Below are positions 43,543-50,875 of a stretch of DNA of 51,450 nt, piece by piece (within the stretch, counting starts at the first letter, position 1; every line of letters starts with the position of its first letter). The stretch lies in IMG/VR virus record IMGVR_UViG_3300031650_000002, positions 1 through 51,450 of that record; one strand, 5' to 3'. The notes beneath the pieces were generated by a model. It was not told where the DNA came from, ran no database searches, and saw only the letters and a program-made list of their open reading frames with translations. Source of the stretch: a virus. The translations under genes were made by a program, and so were the position numbers.

Positions 43543-43998
43543 TTAATTCAATTTCCACTTTTCGCCAGTCCAAATTTTGTCGTATTCTTCTTTCATTACA
43601 AAGGCAAGCCAGAGTTCATTCATACTATTAAACATTGCCATATATTTATCAAAAGACGGAGAGCTCCTATTTATCCATCTCTGGAATTTTTCTATAATCA
43701 TTCGATAGATAAATGAAGGGTCATTTTGTAAAGCATGTGTTGTGGAATACATTTTAAGAAATATTGGCAATACCATCTCCTGCAACTGCTCTTGCGTGGG
43801 TAGCCAGATAAAATCTTTATATGCCTCTACGCACCGCTGTTTCTTCATTTTATAGAGCCATGTTTGGTTGTTACATGTATATAGTTCTATACTTTTTGCT
43901 TCTTTGCGATAATAATAATTTGGTTCTATTGCAGGATTCCATTCCCTCTGTAAATCCTCATTCTTTTCGCACATCTCAATATAATTTTTAGTTACCAT
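43543..43998 (-). CDS. phage protein of unknown function
   Basis: 151 residues, helical and aromatic-rich, with AAAGGAGG before the ATG. It lies in the cluster of short genes between replication and packaging. Segments such as WLPTQEQLQEMVLPIF are typical of small phage proteins without known function. Confidence 0.65.
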   Translation of the reverse strand: MVTKNYIEMCEKNEDLQREWNPAIEPNYYYRKEAKSIELYTCNNQTWLYKMKKQRCVEAYKDFIWLPTQEQLQEMVLPIFLKMYSTTHALQNDPSFIYRMIIEKFQRWINRSSPSFDKYMAMFNSMNELWLAFVMKEEYDKIWTGEKWKLN

Positions 43999-44015
43999 TC
44001 TCTTTACCTCCTTTA

Positions 44016-44228
44016 TTACTTCACTAAACTTTTTACCATATCATCTAACCTAAAATCTACGATATCCCTTGTTGACCTGCCCTCTGGTCTACACATACAC
44101 CGCTTAACCCTCATTTTATCTTGCAATATCTCTACCTTAAACCTTTTATTGCTGCTGTTATCGTAGGCGTCATTCATGCAGTATAGGATATTTCGTGCAG
44201 TCTGTTCGGTTATATTTAAAGCTATCAT
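44016..44228 (-). CDS. small protein of unknown function
   Basis: 70 residues, MIALNITEQTARNILYCMND start, a CMC motif near residue 44. AGGAGG site. No family recognised. Confidence 0.6.
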   Translation of the reverse strand: MIALNITEQTARNILYCMNDAYDNSSNKRFKVEILQDKMRVKRCMCRPEGRSTRDIVDFRLDDMVKSLVK

Positions 44229-44297
44229 AATTAGCCTCCTTTATATTTTTTTACATAAGTCATTCAAGGCCCCTAAATGATGATATATGCAATACGA

Positions 44298-44675
44298 TCA
44301 CCTCCCCTCTATTGTTATCTCTGTTCTTGGGTTCGCCTTATCTATATGGAAATTGACGATCGGCTGACCGATACAATCGGAATTATCATCTAATATAATC
44401 TGTTGGTCGACTAATGAGTCAAGCCAAGCTATTAAACCACCACCGAGATAATTTTGAATATCACGCTTTCGATTGGTCTTGAAATATATATCAAAAGTAA
44501 TTTTCACATTTTCAGCAAACTCCCCTATATCATCTATTTCATCACTCTTCATAAATTTTATACGTTGTTCACAGATTAGCCAGCCAATCATCTCTTTATA
44601 TATATCTCGCTTACTCCAATATAATTTAATATATTTATTTTTGCTTAATGGCACTTCGTCTATTATCAGCTTCGT
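44298..44675 (-). CDS. RusA-like Holliday junction resolvase, start uncertain (ACG or GTG)
   Basis: The frame contains KLIIDEVPLSKNKYIKLYW, a typical RusA N-terminus with P-S-N, and later RKRDIQNYLGGGLIAWLDSL and a DD pair, as in the RusA active site. A GTG at 44654 gives 118 residues, but the conserved N-terminal strand lies upstream of it. GGAGG stands 9 bases before an ACG at 44675, so either an ACG start or a mutated ATG is likely. RusA resolves four-way junctions before packaging. Confidence 0.7.
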   Translation of the reverse strand, partial: TKLIIDEVPLSKNKYIKLYWSKRDIYKEMIGWLICEQRIKFMKSDEIDDIGEFAENVKITFDIYFKTNRKRDIQNYLGGGLIAWLDSLVDQQIILDDNSDCIGQPIVNFHIDKANPRTEITIEGR

Positions 44676-44790
44676 CTTGCTTCACCTCCTCTAATTCCCT
44701 CTCATATAATATCGCCTTATCATCATCTACGCAGTTGTTTAACAAGTCCTCAAGCTCGTAGATTCTGTTTAGCTGACCTATAGTTAACAT
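44635..44790 (-). CDS. small protein of unknown function
   Basis: 51 residues, MLTIGQLNRIYELEDLLNNC and a charged helical tail, with AGGAGG before the ATG at 44790. It overlaps the RusA-like gene in another frame. Coupled translation is likely. Confidence 0.6.
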   Translation of the reverse strand: MLTIGQLNRIYELEDLLNNCVDDDKAILYERELEEVKQDEADNRRSAIKQK

Positions 44791-44806
44791 TATTTTTCCT
44801 CCTTTT

Positions 44807-45172
44807 TTAGCCGATTATCGGCCTACTCAATAAATTATCTACCAGCTTTTGACCCGCCGTGCTATACTTAGATTTAATATATTCAATCTGCTCATTATTT
44901 ATTTTAGTATTCTCTTTTTGCTTCGCTAAAAATGCCTGGCTAAACTGCCGCTTATAATGTTTACCAGGTATCTCATTCTTACGGCGGCTCGTTCCTCGGT
45001 TCTTAGAAGTTATTTTTACACCCCACTTGATTAGCCGTAGATAGATCATGGGATTAGTTACACCGTATAGCTTGGCAATATCTTTTACCGGCATACCCTC
45101 TTTACACTTTGCGGTTATGTTGGCCTGGTTCTCGTCTATATAGGCGGCTATTAAGTGTTTATTTTTAATCAT
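44807..45172 (-). CDS. HTH DNA-binding protein
   Basis: 121 residues. Residues about 15-55 form a helix-turn-helix (GMPVKDIAKLYGVTNPMIYL), followed by a basic region. It may be a late-gene regulator or an ori accessory; not known. Short overlap with its upstream neighbour. Confidence 0.7.
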   Translation of the reverse strand: MIKNKHLIAAYIDENQANITAKCKEGMPVKDIAKLYGVTNPMIYLRLIKWGVKITSKNRGTSRRKNEIPGKHYKRQFSQAFLAKQKENTKINNEQIEYIKSKYSTAGQKLVDNLLSRPIIG

Positions 45173-45387
45173 TTCTTATCTCCTTCTCTTAATTCTGTTT
45201 TAACATACCAATCGCCTATATTATTTCGGCAATTCTCACAAGCTACTACAAATCCAGTTATATATTTATTATCGTTTCTATGTGCTACTAAAGTCAGGTT
45301 TTTATTTATTCCACAAAAAACACATTGTAAATTAAAATTTGTATCCTCATTTTTATTACCGAGTATATTTAACTTTGTTTTAGTCAT
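45169..45387 (-). CDS. small CxxC protein
   Basis: 72 residues with CVFCG near residue 22 and CENC near 51, and a histidine between. It looks like a minimal zinc ribbon, possibly HNH-related, but no catalytic histidine pattern is clear. Confidence 0.6.
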   Translation of the reverse strand: MTKTKLNILGNKNEDTNFNLQCVFCGINKNLTLVAHRNDNKYITGFVVACENCRNNIGDWYVKTELREGDKK

Positions 45388-45727
45388 TTTTTATCTCCTT
45401 CGCCGTTTCCGGCATATTAAACTTGCCTTTTAACATATCACTTAACTTTTTGGCATTAGCTTTGTTTCTTTCTATCTCTTCTTTAGTTAATTCAGGCTCC
45501 GGCTTAAATATATATTTCTCCGGTGTTTCACTTAATTGCTCAAATACATCAGCAGGCCGGGGGAAGTATTTACACTTTCGTAGGCAACTTTTGGTTATGA
45601 CTGTTACCTGACTGTCAGGAATATCCCGGAATATATCAAAATAGATTTTTACCACATAAGGATTTAAGTTTTTTTCATACACTTCACTAAATATTTTCAT
45701 CATTTGATCAAAATTCTTTTTATTCAT
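45380..45727 (-). CDS. replicative helicase loader-like protein (G39P-like)
   Basis: 115 residues. MMKIFSEVYEKNLNPYVVKI and YFPRPADVFEQL are patterns I associate with the SPP1 G39P family of helicase loader/inhibitors. It overlaps the initiator gene by 8 bases and follows it, the usual order of replication genes. Confidence 0.55.
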   Translation of the reverse strand: MNKKNFDQMMKIFSEVYEKNLNPYVVKIYFDIFRDIPDSQVTVITKSCLRKCKYFPRPADVFEQLSETPEKYIFKPEPELTKEEIERNKANAKKLSDMLKGKFNMPETAKEIKND

Positions 45728-46436
45728 TTTCTGCTCCTTCTATTTTTAAGGCTTCATCTATACCTATAAATTTATTTTGTTTATTATTATTCTTTCTAAG
45801 TGGGAATACACCTAGCCAGCTATTTTTAATACTTTGATTTAATATTGCTATTTGTGTATCTTTATTATCACTTAATTTATTAAGATCATCAATAATCAAT
45901 TCTTCTGCTCTTTCTGTCATTGGACTTCTTTTCTTTTTCCTCATCTCTTTAAAATCTTTCCAGGCTTTTAAAAAAATATCGCCTTTTTTTTGTATAGTTT
46001 CTTTTGTATAGTTTCTTTTAGTTTCTTTTGTGTTTACCTGTTTGGGGAACTTTTTGTTCCTTATTTGGGGAACTCCAGTTCCTTGTTTGGGGAACTTTTT
46101 ATCCTGATTAGGGAACTTTTTAATAGTTCCCCATTTAGGGAACTTTTCCCATTTTTCAAAGTCCTTCTGAAATCCCAATTTATTACCATTTTTAATAATT
46201 AAGTTTCTATGTATCAATCTTTTTAAAGTTTCACTAACATGACTTTTTGATATTGCAGTCATTTTTACCAATTGGCTGCCAGTAATCCAATCCATTTTTT
46301 TGTGCCAACCATAAGTTTTTCTAAAAATAGCCCACAATATCTGGCTTTCATAACTCGATAAATATGTTTTGGCCAACGCTTCAACTATTTCATTAGCTAA
46401 ATCTACGTGACCATCTTCTCTTTGTGGGTTAGCCAT
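45720..46436 (-). CDS. replication initiator, lambda O-like N-terminal domain
   Basis: 238 residues. Residues 1-105 match phage replication protein O: ANPQREDGHVDLANEIVEAL, a YESQILWAIFRKTYGWHKKM segment and a winged helix. The middle (about residues 97-133) is a Lys/Phe/Pro-rich repeat region encoded by iterons. The C-terminus is basic and helical and probably contacts the helicase loader. In lambda the origin lies within the same gene. Confidence 0.8.
   Translation of the reverse strand: MANPQREDGHVDLANEIVEALAKTYLSSYESQILWAIFRKTYGWHKKMDWITGSQLVKMTAISKSHVSETLKRLIHRNLIIKNGNKLGFQKDFEKWEKFPKWGTIKKFPNQDKKFPKQGTGVPQIRNKKFPKQVNTKETKRNYTKETIQKKGDIFLKAWKDFKEMRKKKRSPMTERAEELIIDDLNKLSDNKDTQIAILNQSIKNSWLGVFPLRKNNNKQNKFIGIDEALKIEGAENE
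46039..46147. repeat. five iterons inside the initiator gene, candidate replication origin
   Basis: Direct repeats of the form TTTGGGGAACTTTTT or TTAGGGAACTTTTT on the plus strand. Their GGG cores start at 46044, 46067, 46089, 46110 and 46137, a step of 21-23 bases for the first four. An inverted AGTTCCCC lies at 46125-46132. This is the lambda ori layout. Confidence 0.75.
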
Positions 46437-46442
46437 TCTACC

Positions 46443-46826
46443 CTACCTCTCGAATATTTCTAACTGACTTACCTTTTGTGGAAACATCTCATTGCAAGCC
46501 TTCAATACCGGATTGATTATCGCTAATTCTTTGATCGCCTTCTTGCGCATACGCTCCCGCCACTCTTTTGCTTCCTCGTGGGTAAAGGGGATAAAATATC
46601 CGCCTGGCTTATGCGGGGTGCTTAGGATCGGATAGCCTTCCCGTCGCAATTCCCTGATTGCCACGCGGACCGACCTATCGGTAATTCCATCATTGTGCCA
46701 GTAAAGATATTTATTGACTATCTCATATTGACTGATAGCGTTAAAAGCACCTACATGTTCTTTGATGATATTCCAAATATCCTGATTGTAAATTTGTTTG
46801 TGCCCTCTACAGACATGATTTGTCAT
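46443..46826 (-). CDS. winged-helix DNA-binding protein
   Basis: 127 residues. A winged-helix pattern (ITDRSVRVAIRELRREGYPI, then a GGYFIP wing) covers residues about 45-85. Common in replication regions of phages next to the initiator. Role unknown. Confidence 0.7.
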   Translation of the reverse strand: MTNHVCRGHKQIYNQDIWNIIKEHVGAFNAISQYEIVNKYLYWHNDGITDRSVRVAIRELRREGYPILSTPHKPGGYFIPFTHEEAKEWRERMRKKAIKELAIINPVLKACNEMFPQKVSQLEIFER

Positions 46827-46827
46827 T

Positions 46828-47175
46828 TTAATTAACCCCTCTTAAATCTTTTTCTAAAACATAATCAGTTTTGCCCATAGTATAGGCAACCAAATAAGCA
46901 AATCCATATTCTTGTCTTTTTATTTTTATCCATTCGGCCCCAGGTTCTAAGAAATCCCCTTCTTCTCTTACTGCTTCGAATATTGTATAAAAGACTAACT
47001 TTCTTCTGCCTACGACATAGCCATTAATTTCTTTATCTAGATAAACAAGTTCCCTTCTTTTCAGATGTTTTTCCTCATATTCCTTAAAATCGTCAAACTC
47101 CCAATACTTTTGATCTATCTTTCTTTTTCTGGTTATTCTTCTATATCTTACTTTTTGACCTAATTTAAATTTCAT
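46828..47175 (-). CDS. phage protein of unknown function
   Basis: 115 residues. The start (MKFKLGQKVRYRRITRKRKI) looks like an SH3-like beta domain; LVYLDKEINGYVVGRRKLVF and the rest are typical of small phage proteins. No function known. Confidence 0.6.
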   Translation of the reverse strand: MKFKLGQKVRYRRITRKRKIDQKYWEFDDFKEYEEKHLKRRELVYLDKEINGYVVGRRKLVFYTIFEAVREEGDFLEPGAEWIKIKRQEYGFAYLVAYTMGKTDYVLEKDLRGVN

Positions 47176-47395
47176 TTAATTAATCTCCTTTTTCTGGGGA
47201 CAGGTAAAATAGCCACAAAAACCTGCCCCCGACACTTTAGTCATTCTTACATAAAGAAATATTAAACCACAATCAAAGGCATCATCTCCCCCTTTTTTAA
47301 TCAGCCCTGCCCCCCTGAAATATGGTCAAAGGAGCAGGGATCGGCAATCCGAAGAACCCTGGAGAGAAAGCCGGATCGCCGGGATTCACCCCTTT
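47176..47395. other. GC-rich intergenic island with REP-like inverted repeats
   Basis: Far richer in G and C than its surroundings. GGGGACAGGT (47196-47205) and ACCTGCCCCC (47221-47230) form an inverted repeat of the kind found near REP-associated transposases. CGGCAATCCG (47342-47351) pairs with CGGATCGCCG (47372-47381). Short minus-strand ORFs exist (for example MTKVSGAGFCGYFTCPQKK ending near the 3' edge), but I would not call them genes. Confidence 0.5.
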
Positions 47396-47602
47396 TTATT
47401 TATTAACCTCAATGGCTAATCGGTAGTACATAACCGGATCTTTACTTTTTACTTTCTTCTTGTCTATATCGGCAATCAAGTTCTTAAAATAATTCTCTAC
47501 TTCCATTAAATCTATCCTGGTATTATTGTGAATTTTAATTTCCCGGTCTTCCCTGATATCGTTTAATAGATCTGTTACCGCAAATAATTCTTTATAGGTC
47601 AT
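47396..47602 (-). CDS. small protein of unknown function
   Basis: 68 residues, helical (MTYKELFAVTDLLNDIREDR), with GAGGGG upstream. No family recognised. Confidence 0.55.
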   Translation of the reverse strand: MTYKELFAVTDLLNDIREDREIKIHNNTRIDLMEVENYFKNLIADIDKKKVKSKDPVMYYRLAIEVNK

Positions 47603-47647
47603 ATTTATAGTTCTCCCCTCTTTTTTTATAGTTTATTTATATAACTT

Positions 47648-47782
47648 TTATAGTTCCCCTATAATATCTTCCAGTTTATCCCTCGTTCTAAGCAAGCAAC
47701 TATAAGCTATTTCGGGTATTACGAGAATAAATATTGCCAAAACTATAATTACCCATTCGTAAATATTCTCTAATGTTTTCAT
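47648..47782 (-). CDS. 44-residue membrane peptide
   Basis: MKTLENIYEWVIIVLAIFIL plus a short polar C-terminus: one transmembrane helix. The start overlaps the stop of the upstream gene (ATGA). Function unknown. Confidence 0.55.
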   Translation of the reverse strand: MKTLENIYEWVIIVLAIFILVIPEIAYSCLLRTRDKLEDIIGEL

Positions 47783-47997
47783 CTTTTCTTCCAATCCTCT
47801 GGACATCCAAAATTAGCATTAGTAATACAAACTAAATGCCCATCATGATTCCAATCGTGTGGTCTGAAACAATTTCTTTTAAAACATTTTATTTCATTTA
47901 TATTTATATCTTTCGCTTGGCTATAACCCCATTTATCTTTATATTTTTTACTCCACGCTCCGGTCCCGCCACAAAGATCAAGAATTATTTTTGACAT
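47779..47997 (-). CDS. truncated class I methyltransferase-like protein
   Basis: 72 residues. IILDLCGGTGAWSKKY is SAM-binding motif I, as in phage cytosine-methylase-like proteins, but catalytic motifs are missing. The rest has CFKRNC and FGCPEDW cysteines. Either a remnant or a small protein built from a methylase start. Confidence 0.6.
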   Translation of the reverse strand: MSKIILDLCGGTGAWSKKYKDKWGYSQAKDININEIKCFKRNCFRPHDWNHDGHLVCITNANFGCPEDWKKR

Positions 47998-48175
47998 CTA
48001 TGGTTTCCTTTTGAATCTTTTTATCATTTCTTCTTCTCATATATTTCAGCAGATCCAAAAGTTTGATGTCATTCTCTTTAGTAAATTCTCTTAATTCTTC
48101 TACAGATCTACGAAATTTAGTCTTATAAATCCCCCGTTTGTTCCTTTTGATCCGTTTATATACACCGCTTGTCAT
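47978..48175 (-). CDS. small basic protein of unknown function
   Basis: 65 residues, strongly basic N-terminus (SGVYKRIKRNKRGIYKTK) then a helix pair. It might bind nucleic acid. It overlaps the following gene by 20 bases. Confidence 0.55.
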   Translation of the reverse strand: MTSGVYKRIKRNKRGIYKTKFRRSVEELREFTKENDIKLLDLLKYMRRRNDKKIQKETIDVKNNS

Positions 48176-48177
48176 GG

Positions 48178-48348
48178 TTATCTTTTATCCCCAAATAATT
48201 TTTTCTTTATTTTATCCAGTAAAGTTAAAGCGCATTTCTTGTGATAAAGTCTATGATCATACATAATTATATCGTCTAAATTAAGGATCTTCTTCCCGCA
48301 CCGGAAGCATATCCAGGCAAGGCCTTCTTGCAGCTTATATTTTTTCAT
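48178..48348 (-). CDS. small zinc-finger-like protein
   Basis: 56 residues from the ATG at 48348 with AAGGAG. CFRCGKK and a later HKKC form a possible four-ligand site. Its stop touches the next start. Not longer than many phage zinc knuckles; role unknown. Confidence 0.6.
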   Translation of the reverse strand: MKKYKLQEGLAWICFRCGKKILNLDDIIMYDHRLYHKKCALTLLDKIKKKLFGDKR

Positions 48349-48350
48349 TT

Positions 48351-48683
48351 TTATTCTCCTTCATAGTGCATATATTCCAATTTTCCATTTTTATCTTTAT
48401 GACTTTTAGGATAAAAATGATTTTCATTTCCTAGGTCGTTTTTGAATATTATTATTTTGTATCCTAATTTTTTCATGAACTCAATATCTTTATCATCAAC
48501 ACCTATATAGCCCTTATTAATATTGTGTCCACAACAGCAACCATTCGTATTAATTTTTAATGACCATAAATATTTAATTTCGTCAGCTATACATTTATCA
48601 ATTCCCATCAACTCACCATTAGGTATTTTTAATGTAATTTGATTATCATAACTACCCATTTTAACGTTTACACAATCACACAT
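48351..48683 (-). CDS. phage protein of unknown function
   Basis: 110 residues with cysteines at the start (MCDCVNVKMG) and a CCCGH motif near residue 48, then IGVDDKDIEFMKKLGYKI. I recognise the latter pattern from small phage proteins, without known function. Confidence 0.6.
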   Translation of the reverse strand: MCDCVNVKMGSYDNQITLKIPNGELMGIDKCIADEIKYLWSLKINTNGCCCGHNINKGYIGVDDKDIEFMKKLGYKIIIFKNDLGNENHFYPKSHKDKNGKLEYMHYEGE

Positions 48684-48734
48684 TATTCAATTCCTTCAAT
48701 CACATAAACCTTTGTCAGTTTCCGACCCCACTCT

Positions 48735-48938
48735 TTATATTTTTAATGCTAATTGAAAAGATTTAATTAATTTATCTTTTTTAATACGATTTTCTTTCGC
48801 TGGTAATAATCTTAAATTTTTCAGATTCCAACAACACTTAAAATCAGTATCTTCTGTTTTAGTAAAATTAAAAATACTCTTCGGTATAATATGATCTATT
48901 TCAAGGTTACCTTCTAAATAATCATTCCAACAACACAG
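48735..48938 (-). pseudogene. 3' fragment of an HNH endonuclease
   Basis: The frame reads WNDYLEGNLEIDHIIPKSIF, then WNLKNLRLLPAKENRIKK and a stop: the same kind of HNH C-terminus as in the gene at 1222-1641. It opens right after a TAG with no start, so the N-terminal part is gone. A strong ribosome site (GAGAGGAGG) upstream leads only into a 9-codon ORF in another frame. Confidence 0.75.
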
Positions 48939-48977
48939 CTAACTTTTTCATTTTCTTTTTTTCACCTCCTCTCTTGT

Positions 48978-49056
48978 GGGGCCTGGCCCGGTTAAAGGGT
49001 CGATAAGTCATAATAATTAGGAGTTTATTACAACTTACAATAACCAAGCCAGGCCC
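48978..49056. repeat. GC-rich inverted repeat with 60-base loop
   Basis: GGGCCTGGC (48979-48987) and GCCAGGCCC (49048-49056) are perfect inverted repeats in an AT-rich spacer. A smaller stem-like TTATT/AATAA pair lies between them. It separates the RDF-like gene from the HNH remnant; a T6 run follows on the plus strand only. Confidence 0.6.
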
Positions 49057-49076
49057 GGTTTTTTACTTTTATCTTA

Positions 49077-50669
49077 TTAGTCCGGTATATCCTCGTCGCC
49101 GATTTCTTCATCTGGGAAAGGTGCGTCCTCATTGATTATTTCAAGTGGCTTTTGTTTATTAGGGATGTCCTGTACTTCCTCTTCTGATCTGATCTTCGCC
49201 ATTTTTATTATTTTTTCTACCGCTTCCGGCTTATCAAGTAAGGTCCGTTTCAACTCTTCAATCGGGCTTCCCGGTTCTTTAAAATCAGCCAAACAGGCAA
49301 AATAGGCAATCTCTCTCCAGGTAGCCAAATCTACTTCATTAAATCTTTTAAAGATTTTATCTAATTTTTCTTTATCCTCTTCGGTTGGTGGTTCCAGAGC
49401 TTTCATTAACCGGTTATATATATCTTGATTGGTAATTAATACCTTCCTGGCTAAATGTTCGCTAAGCATGGTTTTAAATATTCCCATATCTACGGCAAAT
49501 TTAACCAGCTTCTCAAAATTATCAATCCCAGACTTCTGGGCCTGTTTCGATATGGCCAGTAGGATTTTAGTTTCTTCTTTAACCTTCTCTTTATAGGTTT
49601 CTTTCGATTCCTGATAAGCTTTAAGTTTGCCCTTTCCTTCTTCTTGGTCCTTCTTTAACTGGGTTTTCTGGTCCTTTGATTTATCACTTTCTTTTTTCAG
49701 ATCCGGTTTTTCAGCTTCTTTTTGTTTTTCTTGATCTTTGGCCTCTTTCTCTTCCTCTTTTTTAATCTCTTTCTCGGGCTCCGGTTCTCCTATAACTGCA
49801 CCTTCTTTTTCACTGCCTGATTTTGGGTCCTCATCCGGTATATCTGGGATCTGATATATTCTTTTTTGCCCTAAGAATAAAGTTTGGCCTTCCCTAATCT
49901 TTTTTATTTCCGGAATAGGTAAATCCAATTCACAGGTTAAAGGCCAGTGCTTATCTTTTCTACCTTCGTGCTGGGTCTCCTTTTGCATTCGCCTTAACTT
50001 AAAAGGCAACATTGTAATACTGTTATATCGGTTAGTTATAGGATCTTTTAGTAGTTCTAAAGCCAGGTAAATCCCACTCTGGACATCAACCATAGTATTC
50101 CAGGAGCCGGAATCAATTACATAAATACCACCCATTGATATATCGGGGATAAAAAAGAAAAGGCTGGCCCGCTTACTACAGCCATCCTTTTGGCCAAACT
50201 TATCGCAGGGGCATTCCACTTCTTCAAAAACCCCTTTTTCGTTTGCCCTCATTGCCCTTTCTCCATTCCCCACACATTTGAGTCCCCTGGAGCTTCCATA
50301 CCATTTATAGGCTTGGGGAAACAGACCCCCGATATCCGGCAAACCATTTTCATCTAATCCGGATAAGGGGAATGCAATTTTTAATTCAGTGGGTTCTTCT
50401 CCGAACATTGTCTTAACTTCCTTAGGGCATACAAAGTAAGGGACATCTTTAGGGTGAAATGCCAATTCTCCATATTTATCTCTTGCCTGTAGGGGATCCC
50501 CATTCTGATCCTTCTTATATTTTCCATCCTTATCTTTTGCTATAGTAGGGACCTTTATCCCCAGCCGGATTTTGCCTTTCCAGGTTAATCTCCGGATACT
50601 GCTAATAGGATGTTCACCTACAATCTTAGTAAATCGTTTAAAAAAATTTGTGCCACCCGTATTATTCAT
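49077..50669 (-). CDS. Cys-motif phage protein, recombination-directionality-factor-like
   Basis: 530 residues. Residues 20-260 have a pattern I associate with the phage gp3-like / 'hydrolase or metal-binding' family: a KGKIRLGIKVP segment, FPQAYKWYGSSRGLKCVGNG, ECPCDKFGQKDGCSKRASLF with a cysteine cluster. After residue 280 it is long and rich in Glu/Lys (coiled coil), then a helical end and an acidic tail. Some members are serine-integrase directionality factors; no integrase is seen here, so a replication or recombination role is as likely. Confidence 0.55.
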   Translation of the reverse strand: MNNTGGTNFFKRFTKIVGEHPISSIRRLTWKGKIRLGIKVPTIAKDKDGKYKKDQNGDPLQARDKYGELAFHPKDVPYFVCPKEVKTMFGEEPTELKIAFPLSGLDENGLPDIGGLFPQAYKWYGSSRGLKCVGNGERAMRANEKGVFEEVECPCDKFGQKDGCSKRASLFFFIPDISMGGIYVIDSGSWNTMVDVQSGIYLALELLKDPITNRYNSITMLPFKLRRMQKETQHEGRKDKHWPLTCELDLPIPEIKKIREGQTLFLGQKRIYQIPDIPDEDPKSGSEKEGAVIGEPEPEKEIKKEEEKEAKDQEKQKEAEKPDLKKESDKSKDQKTQLKKDQEEGKGKLKAYQESKETYKEKVKEETKILLAISKQAQKSGIDNFEKLVKFAVDMGIFKTMLSEHLARKVLITNQDIYNRLMKALEPPTEEDKEKLDKIFKRFNEVDLATWREIAYFACLADFKEPGSPIEELKRTLLDKPEAVEKIIKMAKIRSEEEVQDIPNKQKPLEIINEDAPFPDEEIGDEDIPD

Positions 50670-50842
50670 TTAAAATTACCTCCTAAATTTTTTATTTTGC
50701 GGCCGTATTTATTTATCTTTACTTCGGCCCCAAATAATTTTTCATAATCGATTTGTTCTTTTGCTTTAAGCCATTTCATTTCTTCTTCTATGGTGGTATC
50801 GTTTTTTCTAGCCCGGTATTTAGCGATATTTTTAAGGCTCAT
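50666..50842 (-). CDS. small protein of unknown function
   Basis: 58 residues, MSLKNIAKYRARKNDTTIEE and onward, basic and helical, with GGGAGG before the ATG. Its stop overlaps the next start (ATGA). It lies between the AAA protein and the Cys-motif protein. Confidence 0.65.
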   Translation of the reverse strand: MSLKNIAKYRARKNDTTIEEEMKWLKAKEQIDYEKLFGAEVKINKYGRKIKNLGGNFK

Positions 50843-50875
50843 TTTATTTACCTCCCGCTATATTATTTTTTCGCT

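Noticed and set aside
48978-49064. Plus-strand intrinsic terminator (GC-rich arm followed by T6)
   Set aside because: The loop would be 60 bases and no plus-strand gene exists to terminate.
49077-50669. Serine-integrase directionality factor as a firm call
   Set aside because: The family pattern fits, but no integrase or attachment site is seen in the window, so only a weak label is kept.
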